Assembly (NCBI RefSeq): GCF_018835585.1
Contig: NZ_JAHGVE010000009.1
Coordinates: forward strand, 62,001 to 126,000
Origin: Pelorhabdus rhamnosifermentans
GTDB taxonomy: Bacteria; Bacillota; Negativicutes; UMGS1260
Direction of reading: 5' to 3'
Length of the DNA stretch: 64,000 nucleotides
Under the pieces are notes generated by a model. The model searched no databases and was not told the DNA's origin. It saw only the letters and a program-made list of their open reading frames with translations. Below are positions 8,448 through 17,370 of the stretch, one piece after another. Position 1 is the first letter of the stretch; each line of letters opens with the position of its first letter. The translations under genes and the position numbers were made by a program.

Positions 8448-8550
8448 ATGGGATTTTTTTATGAATAGCTGTCAGGAGATATTTAGGTCGGTGAAAATTT
8501 GTTTAATGCAGCATCATAATAAAAGATGATCAAGATAGGAGGCTCTGCAA

Positions 8551-8643
8551 ATGATAAAAATTTGCGGGCCTTTTGTATTAAAACCTATCATTTCAGCGGA
8601 AAATGACTTTGAACATGAATTTTTGATTGCTTTTAAAGAATAA
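8551..8643 (+). CDS. Possible 30-residue small ORF, function unknown
   Basis: ATG at 8551 sits eight bases after a perfect AGGAGG (8537-8542) and opens a 30-codon frame (begins MIKICGPFVLKPIIS, ends FLIAFKE). It lies in the tatC-nspC gap. The first codons overlap a weak hairpin (GCAAAT/ATTTGC). A separate promoter for nspC follows it, so it is unlikely to be a simple leader peptide of that gene. Evidence is only the ribosome site plus the open frame; chance is a real alternative. Confidence 0.35.
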   Translation: MIKICGPFVLKPIISAENDFEHEFLIAFKE

Positions 8644-8672
8644 TCGACAAATGCGCTGTATTTTGCTATTAT
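8644..8672 (+). promoter_or_regulatory. Sigma-A-type promoter for the carboxynorspermidine genes
   Basis: TCGACA (8644-8649) and TATTAT (8667-8672) are separated by 17 bp, about 50 bases upstream of the nspC ATG. Confidence 0.5.
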
Positions 8673-8725
8673 TATTTTTATGAGTCAAAAGAACTTATAA
8701 CATTTAAAAACAGGAGATTTGTAAA

Positions 8726-9829
8726 ATGCAAATTGATACTCCCTATTATCTTATTGATGAGAAAAAATTGCTTCGCAATTTACAGATCATCCAGAAGGTT
8801 CGTCAGCTTTCTGGAGCGAAGTCAGTTTTGGCTCTCAAGTGTTTTTCCGCTTGGTGTGTATTTGACTTGATGAAAGAGTACATGGATGGCACAACTTCCA
8901 GTTCTCTTTTTGAAGCAAAATTGGGTTTTGAAAAATTCGGCAAAGAAACACATGCTTATTGTGTAGGATATTCTGAGAAAGATGTGCTGTCTGTAGTTCA
9001 ATTTGCCGATAAGATCATTTTTAATTCTGTTTCACAATTAGATCAATATTACGATGTTGCGAAATCGGCACAACTTGGTTTGCGTGTCAATCCAGGAATA
9101 AGCTATTCTGATTTTGATTTGGCTGATCCAGCACGCAGGTATTCACGGTTGGGCGTTGTGGATAAAGCGCTACTTGAAAAACGAATTCCCCGTCTGACTG
9201 GTCTGATGTTTCATTACAATTGTGAAAATGATGATGTGGATATTTTTTCACAACAGCTTGATATAATTGGGAACTGTTATGGCGACATACTCAAACAATT
9301 ACAGTGGGTCAGTCTTGGGGGCGGATGTTATTTTACTAAAGAAGGCTATCTGATTGAAAAATTCAGCAAGAAGTTGGCTGATTTTGCAAAAGAATTTGAT
9401 GTGCAAGTTTATTTGGAACCAGGTGAAAGTGCGATTACAGATTGTGCCGAATTGGTTACTCACGTTGTTGATTTAGTTCATAACGAAATGAATATTGCTG
9501 TTGTTGACGCTTCTGTAGAGGCTCATATGCTGGATTTATTGATATATCGATTGTCAGCCAAAATGGAAACAAGCGATAAGGGGAATTATGAGTATATGGT
9601 TGCTGGACGCTCGTGTTTGGCTGGAGATATTTTTGGTACATTTCGTTTTAAAGATAAGTTGGAAATCGGTAGTGAAATCCGTTTCGCTGATGCTGCTGGC
9701 TATACACTAGTCAAGAAGACTTGGTTTAATGGATTACAGATGCCAGCGATTGCTGTACGTAGGCTAGATGGCACGGTAGAGGTTATCCGCAAATTTGGTT
9801 ATAAAGATTTCTTAAATAGTTTGTCATAA
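8726..9829 (+). CDS. nspC: Carboxynorspermidine/carboxyspermidine decarboxylase
   Basis: The 367-residue, fold-III PLP enzyme is close to the NspC family: PLP lysine K38 in LALKCFS, a short N-terminus (IDTPYYLIDEKKLLRN), and the late active-site stretch GRSCLAGDIFGTF. It decarboxylates carboxy(nor)spermidine to (nor)spermidine, the last step of the aspartate-semialdehyde polyamine route. The RBS is AGGAG, seven bases before ATG. The next gene encodes the preceding step, which strongly supports the assignment over diaminopimelate decarboxylase. Confidence 0.9.
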   Translation: MQIDTPYYLIDEKKLLRNLQIIQKVRQLSGAKSVLALKCFSAWCVFDLMKEYMDGTTSSSLFEAKLGFEKFGKETHAYCVGYSEKDVLSVVQFADKIIFNSVSQLDQYYDVAKSAQLGLRVNPGISYSDFDLADPARRYSRLGVVDKALLEKRIPRLTGLMFHYNCENDDVDIFSQQLDIIGNCYGDILKQLQWVSLGGGCYFTKEGYLIEKFSKKLADFAKEFDVQVYLEPGESAITDCAELVTHVVDLVHNEMNIAVVDASVEAHMLDLLIYRLSAKMETSDKGNYEYMVAGRSCLAGDIFGTFRFKDKLEIGSEIRFADAAGYTLVKKTWFNGLQMPAIAVRRLDGTVEVIRKFGYKDFLNSLS

Positions 9830-9855
9830 ATGTCTTTAGGTAATAGGAGGGAAAA

Positions 9856-11115
9856 ATGCGAAAAAATGTTTTAATAGTTGGTGCTGGCGGAGTGGCCCAT
9901 GTAGTTGCTCACAAATGTGCCATGAATAACGATATTTTAGGTCATATCTGTATTGCTTCGCGTACTCAGCGAAAATGTGAGAACATTATCGAAAGCGTGC
10001 TAAGCAAAAATCACTTGAAAGATTCATCGAAAAAATTGTATTCACGTAAAGTGAATGCTTTGGATATTCCGTCTTTGATTCATGTCATTCAGGATACTCA
10101 GTCGGAAATTGTTATCAATGTAGGTCAGTCTTATATTAACATGTCTGTTTTGGAAGCTTGTATTGAAACAGGCGCGGTCTATATGGATACAGCTATTCAT
10201 GAAGAACCAGACAAGGTTTGTGAAAATCCTCCGTGGTATGCTAATTACGAATGGAAGCGCAAGGAACGTTGTAAAAAAAACGGCATTACTTCTATTTTAG
10301 GGATCGGATTTGATCCCGGCGTAGTCAATGCCTGGTGTGCTTTGGCACAGAAAGACTATTTCGATCAAATCGATACTATTGATATACTAGATGTGAATGC
10401 AGGCAGTCATGGTAAATATTTCGCTACTAACTTTGATCCTGAGATTAATTTTCGGGAATTTAAGAAAGTATGGACTTGGATTGATCGAAAATGGGTGTTG
10501 CAAAAGGTTCACTCCGTAAAAGTGGACTACAATTTTCCTGTAGTGGGAAGCCAGCCTGTTTATCTGACTGGACATGATGAACTTCATTCTTTGTCAAAGA
10601 ATATCGATGCCGCTTCCATTCGTTTCTGGATGGGTTTTGGTGATCATTATTTGAATGTATTTTCTGTTTTGACCAATATTGGACTGACTTCAGAAAAACC
10701 GGTCAAGATTGCAGATGGTGTGGAAATTGCGCCACTTAAAGTGTTAAAGGCGCTATTACCTGATCCGTCTTCTTTGGCTCCTAATTACACGGGGAAAACT
10801 TGTATTGGCAATTTTATTCGCGGTACAAAAGACAATAAACAGCGGGAAATTTTTATCTATAATATTTGCGATCACGCCGAGTGCTATAAGGAAGTGGAAT
10901 CACAGGCGATTAGTTATACGGCGGGCGTTCCCCCTGTGGCAGCTGCCATTTTGGTTGCGCGCGGTGAATGGGATATTAAGAGAATGGTAAATGTGGAAGA
11001 ATTAGATCCTACACCTTTTATCGATCTGTTAAATACACTAGGCTTGTCTACGAACGTGATTGAAGCACCTGTAGCTTTTACGCCGCCGGTTATTGAATCA
11101 CTAGAGTCTGTTTGA
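9856..11115 (+). CDS. Carboxynorspermidine/carboxyspermidine synthase (saccharopine dehydrogenase family)
   Basis: The 419-residue protein begins with a Rossmann nucleotide site (VLIVGAGGVAHVVAHKCA). It has the saccharopine-dehydrogenase-like layout of the enzyme that reductively condenses aspartate semialdehyde with a diamine to give carboxy(nor)spermidine. Further family-like segments are YMDTAIHEEP and ILGIGFDPGVVNAW. It follows nspC by 26 bases behind TAGGAGGG and forms a two-gene operon that ends at a strong palindromic terminator. Diamine preference (putrescine or diaminopropane) cannot be read from the sequence. Confidence 0.88.
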   Translation: MRKNVLIVGAGGVAHVVAHKCAMNNDILGHICIASRTQRKCENIIESVLSKNHLKDSSKKLYSRKVNALDIPSLIHVIQDTQSEIVINVGQSYINMSVLEACIETGAVYMDTAIHEEPDKVCENPPWYANYEWKRKERCKKNGITSILGIGFDPGVVNAWCALAQKDYFDQIDTIDILDVNAGSHGKYFATNFDPEINFREFKKVWTWIDRKWVLQKVHSVKVDYNFPVVGSQPVYLTGHDELHSLSKNIDAASIRFWMGFGDHYLNVFSVLTNIGLTSEKPVKIADGVEIAPLKVLKALLPDPSSLAPNYTGKTCIGNFIRGTKDNKQREIFIYNICDHAECYKEVESQAISYTAGVPPVAAAILVARGEWDIKRMVNVEELDPTPFIDLLNTLGLSTNVIEAPVAFTPPVIESLESV

Positions 11116-11165
11116 AGAGAGGCAAGACCCAAATGATATAGCGTTGGAGAAATTGTTTATATTTT

Positions 11166-11207
11166 ATGCAAACAAAAACAGGCCTTACAGCCTGTTTTTG
11201 TTTGCAT
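11166..11207. terminator. Strong bidirectional terminator
   Basis: An 18-bp perfect inverted repeat (ATGCAAACAAAAACAGGC and its complement) encloses CTTACA, with T-rich 3' arms in both directions. It separates the polyamine operon from the convergent minus-strand gene at 11237. Confidence 0.85.
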
Positions 11208-11236
11208 GTCAGTCACCCAGTTTTGGCCTTTTTCGT

Positions 11237-11632
11237 TCATAACGTTTTTAGCCAGGAGTCAAACTTAGCGTAAATTTCACTGCGTGCTGTATCTACTTCG
11301 GCACCGCGCCATTCTTGTCCTGTATCATTATCATACCAAAGTTCACGATTGACAAAAGCGCCTGATGGACAAACCTTTTCTTGTACAGCTGCCTCAATCG
11401 TATCAATGATGCTTTGTTTGATGCTTTTCCGCATCAGCTTGCAGCCGGCTTTTTCTGTTGCTTTTACTTCCGGCTCTGCGTCTTCATTGGACGAAATTTC
11501 TACATGGCTGAGCAGCTTATTATGACTGCTTGCTTTGGCAATAGCCTGTTTGGCTAAAGTGGCGGCTTGCTCACGACTCATGTTATCGTCTGTTACGGTG
11601 ACTCTGACTGTACCAATAATTAATTTATACAT
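11237..11632 (-). CDS. Hypothetical protein
   Basis: This 131-residue soluble protein begins MYKLIIGTVRVTVTDDN and has an excellent ribosome site (AGGAGGTG) on the minus strand. The middle holds a helix (SREQAATLAKQAIAKA), and the C-terminal half includes VCPSGAFVNRELWYDNDTG. I do not recognise the family and see no membrane segment or catalytic motif. It is a single-gene unit divergent from the leuS T-box, so the two share the intergenic region. Confidence 0.65.
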   Translation of the reverse strand: MYKLIIGTVRVTVTDDNMSREQAATLAKQAIAKASSHNKLLSHVEISSNEDAEPEVKATEKAGCKLMRKSIKQSIIDTIEAAVQEKVCPSGAFVNRELWYDNDTGQEWRGAEVDTARSEIYAKFDSWLKTL

Positions 11633-11698
11633 AACGCACCTCCTAAAATTTATTGTATGCCGTGAATTTTTGACTAGAACTTTTTGAGAATTGTCGAT

Positions 11699-11728
11699 TT
11701 GACAGGTTGTTAAAGATTGCTATATAAT
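11699..11728 (+). promoter_or_regulatory. Promoter of the leuS T-box transcript
   Basis: TTGACA (11699-11704) and TATAAT (11723-11728) are separated by 18 bp; both hexamers match the sigma-A consensus. Confidence 0.8.
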
Positions 11729-11749
11729 TATATGCATAAATCTTAAGAA

Positions 11750-11970
11750 ACAGAGTAGTAAGTTTTGTCGAATCAACAGAAAGTTAGCGGGTGATGGGAG
11801 CTGACGTTTCGTTAAAACTGAACTCACTGTGGAGGAGCAGCAGTAAAAGAATGAACTGCTGACGGAAAACCGCCGTTATCGGAATTGAGAGGGTGACTTT
11901 GTCACTAATCAGGGTGGTACCGCGAGTTTGCTCGTCCCTGGCTTTTATTGCCAGGGACTTTTTTATTTTT
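11750..11970 (+). ncRNA. T-box leader of leuS, specifier CTC (leucine)
   Basis: The leader has AGAGTAGTAAG near its start, a stem I distal segment (AGCGGGTGATGGGAGCTGAC), a likely specifier CTC at 11823-11825 in the context GAACTCACTG, and the T-box core AGGGTGGTACCGCG (11911-11924). A terminator follows with arms GTCCCTGG/CCAGGGAC and a T run (11935-11966). Uncharged tRNA-Leu should pair with CTC and with the core to favour read-through into leuS. The codon choice fits the downstream gene. Confidence 0.93.
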
Positions 11971-11999
11971 CCCTATTTTGTATTTCGGGAGGTTTTCTT

Positions 12000-14483
12000 A
12001 TGATGAACGAAAAATATGTACCGGCGGAAGTAGAATCGAAATGGCAACGCATCTGGGAGGAACAGAAAGCTTATGAGACAAAGCTTGATCGTCAGCGCCC
12101 AGAATACTATGTGTTGGAAATGTTTCCTTACCCATCAGGTAATTTACATATGGGGCATGTCCGAAATTATTCCATTGGTGATGTTATTGCCAGGTTTAAG
12201 TCGATGCAGGGCTACAATGTGCTTCATCCTATGGGGTGGGATTCTTTTGGCATGCCTGCCGAAAATGCGGCTATTAAACATGGTCTCAAGTCGGATAAAT
12301 GGACATGGGATAATATTGCCAATATGCGCCGACAGCAAAAGACGCTTGGTCTGTCTTATGATTGGGATAGGGAAGTGGCTACTTGTCATCCTGATTATTA
12401 TCGCTGGACACAGTGGCTCTTTTTATTGTTTTATGAAAAAGGCTTGGCTTATAAGAAAAAAGCCGCTGTTAACTGGTGTGAAGAGTGTAATACTGTACTA
12501 GCTAATGAACAGGTTGTTGATGGACATTGCTGGCGGTGTGACTCTGTTGTTGTGAAAAAAGAATTAGAACAGTGGTTTTTTAAGATTACCGATTATGCTG
12601 ATCGGTTGCTTGCTGATTTAAGTGAACTCAAGGGCTGGCCTGACAGAGTGAAAACGATGCAGGAAAATTGGATTGGCAAAAGTACGGGTGCTGAATTTTC
12701 TTTTGATGCTCCTGAGATTCATGAAAAAATTCCAGTTTATACTACAAGAGTGGACACAGTTTACGGTGTAAGTTATATTGTGTTGGCACCAGAGCATCCT
12801 TTTGTTGAGCGCCTTATTGCGGGTAAAGAACAGGAAGCAGCTGTCAAGGATTTTGTTGCTAAGGTGCGTGGACTTAGTGAAGTTAGTCGTACATCAGGTG
12901 ACACGGAAAAAGAAGGTCTGTTTACAGGTGCTTACGCTATTCATCCCTTTACAGGTAAAAGAGTGCCGATTTGGGTAGCGAACTATGTATTGTTTGAATA
13001 TGGGACAGGTGCTGTTATGGGGGTTCCGGCTCATGATGAACGTGACTTTATGTTTGCAAAAAAATATGATTTGCCTATTCAAATTGTCGTTCAACCGCAA
13101 GGCAAAGAGCTGAGTCTTGATTCCATGACAGACGCTTATCATGAGGATGGCATTCTTGTCAATTCTGGCGAGTTCAGCAGTATGACAAGTGAAGATGCAC
13201 GAACTGCCATTGCCAAGTGGCTGGAAGAGAAAGGGATCGGTAGCGGCAGGACGAATTATCGTCTGCGTGACTGGCTCATTTCCCGTCAAAGGTATTGGGG
13301 GGCACCGATTCCGATTATTTATTGTCCTCATTGTGGCGTTGTTCCTGTACCAAAAGATCAATTACCTGTTCGTTTGCCAGAAAACGTGGATTTTAATCAA
13401 GGTGCCGTGTCTCCACTTGCGACTGTTGAGGAGTTTGTCAATTGTACTTGCCCGAAATGTGGTGGTAAAGCAAGGCGTGAAACAGATACAATGGATACCT
13501 TTATTTGTTCCTCATGGTATTATTTCCGTTATACGAGTCCGCATTGCGAAGTGGCACCATTTGATTCATCGCAGGCCAATTACTGGGCTCCTGTTGATCA
13601 ATATATTGGCGGCATTGAACATGCTATTTTGCATTTATTGTATTCGCGCTTTTTCACGAAAGTGCTAGCTGATGCGGGACTCGTCAATGTCAATGAGCCT
13701 TTTAAAAATCTGTTAACACAAGGAATGGTTATTAAAGACGGTTCGAAAATGTCAAAATCCAAAGGCAATGTTGTTTCGCCTGAAGAGATTGTCAATAAAT
13801 TTGGCGCTGATACAGCGCGGTTATTCATTTTATTTGCCGCTCCTCCTGAACGGGATCTGGAGTGGAATGATCAAGCAGTGGAAGGCTCTCATCGGTTCCT
13901 CAATCGTTTGTGGCGGATTGTTTATCACTATGTTGACACGATTCGTGGCGGAGAAACGAGTTATGATACAGTAAGCTTGACGAAAGCCGATAAGGAATTG
14001 CGTCGCGCCTTACATTTGTCTATTAAGAAAGTAACCGATGACATTGGAGAGAGACGGAATTTTAATACAGCCATTAGTTCCATTATGGAGCTTGTTAATG
14101 CTTTGTATCTGTTTAAAGACCAGGAAGATCAGCCGAAATCCGGTTTGATTTATGAGGTCTTGACTTCACTTGTGAAACTCATTGCTCCTTTTGCGCCGCA
14201 TATAGCAGAAGAATTGTGGTCTGAAATGGGACAAGAAGGCAGTGTTCATAAGCAAAAGTGGCCGAAATATGATCCAGACGCCATTGAGCAGGATGAACTG
14301 GAAATTGTGTTACAAATTAATGGGAAAGTGCGCGATAAGTTAATTGTTCCAGCCAGTCTTGATAAAGTGGCACTAGAGGCTGCGGCGTTAAAACAGGATA
14401 AAGTGAAAAACCTGATTGCTGATAAAAAAGTAGTCAAAGTGATTTGTGTTCCCCATAAACTTGTTAATATTGTTGTAAAATAG
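12000..14483 (+). CDS. leuS: Leucyl-tRNA synthetase
   Basis: The 827-residue class I synthetase charges tRNA-Leu. The HIGH-like motif is HMGH ([16 protein letters not shown]) and the KMSKS loop is [16 protein letters not shown]. An editing (CP1) domain lies between them ([18 protein letters not shown] and [16 protein letters not shown]). Zinc-type Cys pairs are visible (CEECN with CWRC; CPHC; CPKC). ATG at 12000 lies seven bases after GGGAGG (11987-11992); ATG at 12003 is equally possible. The frame extends into the T-box region, but that part is not coding. Confidence 0.97.
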   Translation: MMNEKYVPAEVESKWQRIWEEQKAYETKLDRQRPEYYVLEMFPYPSGNLHMGHVRNYSIGDVIARFKSMQGYNVLHPMGWDSFGMPAENAAIKHGLKSDKWTWDNIANMRRQQKTLGLSYDWDREVATCHPDYYRWTQWLFLLFYEKGLAYKKKAAVNWCEECNTVLANEQVVDGHCWRCDSVVVKKELEQWFFKITDYADRLLADLSELKGWPDRVKTMQENWIGKSTGAEFSFDAPEIHEKIPVYTTRVDTVYGVSYIVLAPEHPFVERLIAGKEQEAAVKDFVAKVRGLSEVSRTSGDTEKEGLFTGAYAIHPFTGKRVPIWVANYVLFEYGTGAVMGVPAHDERDFMFAKKYDLPIQIVVQPQGKELSLDSMTDAYHEDGILVNSGEFSSMTSEDARTAIAKWLEEKGIGSGRTNYRLRDWLISRQRYWGAPIPIIYCPHCGVVPVPKDQLPVRLPENVDFNQGAVSPLATVEEFVNCTCPKCGGKARRETDTMDTFICSSWYYFRYTSPHCEVAPFDSSQANYWAPVDQYIGGIEHAILHLLYSRFFTKVLADAGLVNVNEPFKNLLTQGMVIKDGSKMSKSKGNVVSPEEIVNKFGADTARLFILFAAPPERDLEWNDQAVEGSHRFLNRLWRIVYHYVDTIRGGETSYDTVSLTKADKELRRALHLSIKKVTDDIGERRNFNTAISSIMELVNALYLFKDQEDQPKSGLIYEVLTSLVKLIAPFAPHIAEELWSEMGQEGSVHKQKWPKYDPDAIEQDELEIVLQINGKVRDKLIVPASLDKVALEAAALKQDKVKNLIADKKVVKVICVPHKLVNIVVK

Positions 14484-14510
14484 GGTTTCAATAGTGATAG
14501 GAAACTTTTG

Positions 14511-14548
14511 AGTCAGTGCCGATAAAAGTATTAGCACTGACTTTTTTT
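14511..14548 (+). terminator. leuS terminator
   Basis: AGTCAGTGC and GCACTGACT form a 9-bp perfect stem followed by seven T residues. Confidence 0.9.
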
Positions 14549-14551
14549 ATT

Positions 14552-14680
14552 GAAAGTAACAGTTGAAAACAACACAGGAATCATTTTACATGCTTTATTA
14601 TTTTACTTGACTTGTGGTTTATAGTGATATGATTTCTCGTCGAACTTATTAAAGGCCACGCTAGCGGTTTTTCTTAATTC
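14552..14680 (+). repeat. Conserved intergenic element, copy A (second copy at 61299-61431)
   Basis: This stretch aligns by eye with 61299-61431. Shared blocks in the same order are GAAAGTAACAGT, ACAGGAATC, TTACA, TACTT-AC, TATAGT, GATTTCT, ATTAAAG and TTTTTCTTAAT. Between the last two blocks each copy has a different short self-complementary sequence (here around CGCTAGCG). Both copies follow the terminator of a tRNA synthetase gene directly. No ORF is present. It may be a small RNA or a dispersed repeat; identity unknown. Confidence 0.6.
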
Positions 14681-14748
14681 ATAAGATAATTTTGCTATTA
14701 AAGAGTTTTAAGGCAGTAGTCGTCAAAATATATTTGATATTGGAGATC

Positions 14749-14836
14749 TTGACAGATGATAGATTGTTCCATATAATAATTATTAATATAACACTTACAT
14801 GAGCGATGGGGCTCTCGCAATTTATGCGGGAGTTTT
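14749..14836 (+). promoter_or_regulatory. Consensus promoter and short hairpin leader upstream of the AbgT transporter
   Basis: TTGACA (14749-14754), 17 bp, TATAAT (14772-14777) is a full sigma-A consensus. About 30 bases after the expected start, CTCTCGC (14812-14818) and GCGGGAG (14826-14832) form a hairpin followed by TTTTA. An overlapping alternative pair GAGC/GCTC (about 14801-14814) would disrupt it. This could be a short attenuator; the rest of the 495-bp gap to the gene shows nothing else certain. Confidence 0.5.
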
Positions 14837-14979
14837 ATGTTTATTTTTTGGAAATGTCTTTTAAAAGGCCAAAAATGGTCTGTAATAACATTTTATAGTG
14901 AAGGAGCTGGTTATTAAAGCCGAAGCGATGAGAAGGAATAGGGCAATGAGGATTTTTAATGCAAAGGAGAAATGTATTG

Positions 14980-16515
14980 ATGAGCAAGTTGGCAAACAAC
15001 CCGCAGGTAAATGATGATCCGCGCAGTGGATTTTTGAAAAAAATTGAGATATTCGGGAATAAACTTCCTAATCCGGCAATTCTATTTTTACTATTAATTG
15101 GTCTTCTTGCTGTTGTATCTGCAATATTAGCTTCGAATCATGTGGCTGCCATTCATCCTTCTACACATAAACCAATTTTTATTAAAAGTTTAATTAGTCA
15201 AGAAGGATTACAATGGATTTTTACGGATTTGATAAAAAATTATCTTGCTTTTCCGCCGCTTGGCATGATTATGGTAATGACTTTGGGTATTGGTCTTCTG
15301 GAAAAAGCCGGATTTATGGATGCTGCCATCAAATCGGCTGTTCACGCTATTCCTCCGAAATATGTCACATTTACTATTGTAATCATTAGTTTTATGAGCC
15401 ACATGGCTTCTGATGCCGCTATTGTTGTTGTTCCGCCGATTGCAGCTATGTTGTTTTATTCTTTGGGACGACATCCTTTTGCAGGATTTGCTGCATCACT
15501 TGCTGCTATTTATTCTGGGTTTACAGCCAATCTGTTAATTGTTACGACAGATGTGTTGTTATCAGGGCTGACGACGCAAGCAGCACAAATTGTTGATCCG
15601 AATATGGTTGTAACACCGATTGATAACTGGTATTTTGCTTCATTTGCCGTTCTTGCTCTTGCTATCCTTACGACAGTAATTACTGAAAAATTTGTTGAGC
15701 CAAGTTTAGGTACTTTTCAAAGCAGTCAGGAAGTAAAATTAGAAAAGCCGACAGATCAGCAAAAAACAGCTCTTAAGTTTACAGGAATTGTGGCCATCAT
15801 TTTTATTGCTGTTTTAATGTTATTAGTTGTACCTGAAGGTGCCTTGCTCAGAAATCTCGAAACAGGTGGTATTCCGGGATCACCATTTATGAAGGGGATT
15901 GTACCGTCGCTCTTTTTCTTTTTACTTACTTTAGGTCTTGCTTATGGGCTCAAATTGGGTTCGATTAAAAATGGTGATGATATTATTCATATGATGAGTG
16001 AAGCTGTAAAAGGATTATCAGGTTTTCTTGTTATGGCCTTTGTTATTGCGCAATTTATTGCTGCCTTTACATGGACTAATGTGGCTACCCTTGTTGCAAC
16101 AACAGGCGCTGATTTTCTAAAGAATATTCATATGACAGGTCTTCCGGCCTTGATCTGCATGATGTTACTTGGTCAGTTACTTGGGCTATTTATTGCTAGT
16201 GGCTCGGCAATTTGGTCGTTGTTATCACCTGTCTTTGTTCCCATGTTTATGTTGCTTGGTTATCATCCGGCATTTATTCAAATGGCATTCCGCGCTGGTG
16301 ATGGTGCTTTGAATACGGTTCAGATTGTTAATCCTTTCTTACCGCTTTTCTTAGAGGACTTGAAAAAGTATAAAGCAGATACAGGTATTGGTACTTATTT
16401 GTCGCTTATGATGCCTTATGCACTATCCTTCTTTGTTATGTTTTATCTTTTGTTTACTTTCTGGTATATGTTCGGTTTGCCAAGTGGCCCGGGCGTGCCG
16501 CAGCGGTTATGGTAA
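14980..16515 (+). CDS. AbgT-family transporter
   Basis: The 511-residue integral membrane protein has the AbgT pattern: FGNKLPNPAILFLLLIGLL near the N-terminus, MGLHEG-type regions replaced by LGIGLLEKAGFMDAAIK, and many hydrophobic helices. A late segment, RAGDGALNTVQIVNPFLP, contains the family-typical Asp and Asn. Members export sulfonamides or take up p-aminobenzoyl-glutamate; which applies here is unknown. ATG at 14980 is ten bases after AAGGAG (14964-14969) and was preferred to the in-frame ATG at 14959. No peptidase genes (abgA/abgB) are nearby. Confidence 0.88.
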   Translation: MSKLANNPQVNDDPRSGFLKKIEIFGNKLPNPAILFLLLIGLLAVVSAILASNHVAAIHPSTHKPIFIKSLISQEGLQWIFTDLIKNYLAFPPLGMIMVMTLGIGLLEKAGFMDAAIKSAVHAIPPKYVTFTIVIISFMSHMASDAAIVVVPPIAAMLFYSLGRHPFAGFAASLAAIYSGFTANLLIVTTDVLLSGLTTQAAQIVDPNMVVTPIDNWYFASFAVLALAILTTVITEKFVEPSLGTFQSSQEVKLEKPTDQQKTALKFTGIVAIIFIAVLMLLVVPEGALLRNLETGGIPGSPFMKGIVPSLFFFLLTLGLAYGLKLGSIKNGDDIIHMMSEAVKGLSGFLVMAFVIAQFIAAFTWTNVATLVATTGADFLKNIHMTGLPALICMMLLGQLLGLFIASGSAIWSLLSPVFVPMFMLLGYHPAFIQMAFRAGDGALNTVQIVNPFLPLFLEDLKKYKADTGIGTYLSLMMPYALSFFVMFYLLFTFWYMFGLPSGPGVPQRLW

Positions 16516-16577
16516 GATGAAAAGAAAACAATTTTATGTGATGCAAGTAGCTTAGGTGAAAATGAATTTGGTCTCAT

Positions 16578-16613
16578 TGATCTGACAACATGTCAGATCA
16601 TTTTTTTTTTTTT
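16578..16613 (+). terminator. Terminator after the AbgT transporter gene
   Basis: TGATCTGACA and TGTCAGATCA form a 10-bp perfect stem with a 3-base loop, followed by 13 T residues. Confidence 0.92.
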
Positions 16614-16729
16614 GCTATTATACAGATTATTGCAAAAATATATAGGAAATGCCTGAAGAATAACGAAATATTACATCAAGACTGGATGTCTTTTAGCCGA
16701 TAATATTCTTATGAGGGGTCTGATGTCAA

Positions 16730-17338
16730 ATGGGGACCTATAAGAAACGATTGGTAATTATCTTAGTTATGGCGGCCATGGCTGTGGGGGTAAGCTTTTT
16801 TATTTTTTCCAGCAAGCATTCTGCTGTTGATGCTGAATTTACTAATGATGATGTTGTCACAGAGCAAAAGCCTTCAGGCAAGGGAAAAGCGAAAGGAGAT
16901 TCCGTTGTGTATGTAACAGGTGCAGTCAATCAGCCCGGGCTTTATACAATCAACGATCGTCTTAGAGTAACAGAGCTCATTGCACTTGCTGGTGGAACGA
17001 CATTTGATGCAGATATGAGCAAAGTGAATATGGCACGTGTCGTAAAGGATGGTATGCATATTCATATTCCCGTTGTTAAAGAAAAAAAGGCTGCTCAGAC
17101 GGCGGGAAGTGTGCGACAAGGGCATACTTGGCAAGGGACGGCGACTGAAGCTATCAATGTGAATACAGCTTCAGTTGAGGAACTTAGTACTGTCAAAGGA
17201 ATTTCACCGCAGCTTGCCGCCCAAATTGTTGAATATCGCATAAAAAAGGGTGCTTTTGCTTCTTTCGAAGACTTATTACATGTACCGGGCTTTACTCCCA
17301 AGCGGTTAAATCGGGTGAGGGACAAGCTTGTGATATAG
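16730..17338 (+). CDS. comEA: Competence protein ComEA (SLBB + helix-hairpin-helix DNA-binding protein)
   Basis: The 202-residue protein has an N-terminal membrane anchor (about 8-27) and an SLBB-type domain (about 57-118; VVYVTGAVNQPGLYTI). Two C-terminal helix-hairpin-helix motifs follow (about 140-202; INVNTASVEELSTVKGIS and FEDLLHVPGFTPKRLN). ComEA binds incoming double-stranded DNA at the cell surface during transformation. comEC follows directly. comEB is absent. ATG at 16730 has GAGGGG (16713-16718) upstream at a slightly long distance. Confidence 0.92.
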   Translation: MGTYKKRLVIILVMAAMAVGVSFFIFSSKHSAVDAEFTNDDVVTEQKPSGKGKAKGDSVVYVTGAVNQPGLYTINDRLRVTELIALAGGTTFDADMSKVNMARVVKDGMHIHIPVVKEKKAAQTAGSVRQGHTWQGTATEAINVNTASVEELSTVKGISPQLAAQIVEYRIKKGAFASFEDLLHVPGFTPKRLNRVRDKLVI

Positions 17339-17370
17339 TTTAGTGAGTTTGTTGAAAGAAGGCGGTTGTC

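Noticed and set aside
8551-8725. The 30-codon ORF as a leader peptide controlling nspC
   Set aside because: A separate promoter (8644-8672) follows the ORF, and there is no terminator between ORF and nspC to be controlled.
11928-11999. N-terminal extension of leuS into the leader
   Set aside because: The open frame runs back into the T-box terminator; the ribosome site at 11987-11992 fixes the start at 12000 or 12003.
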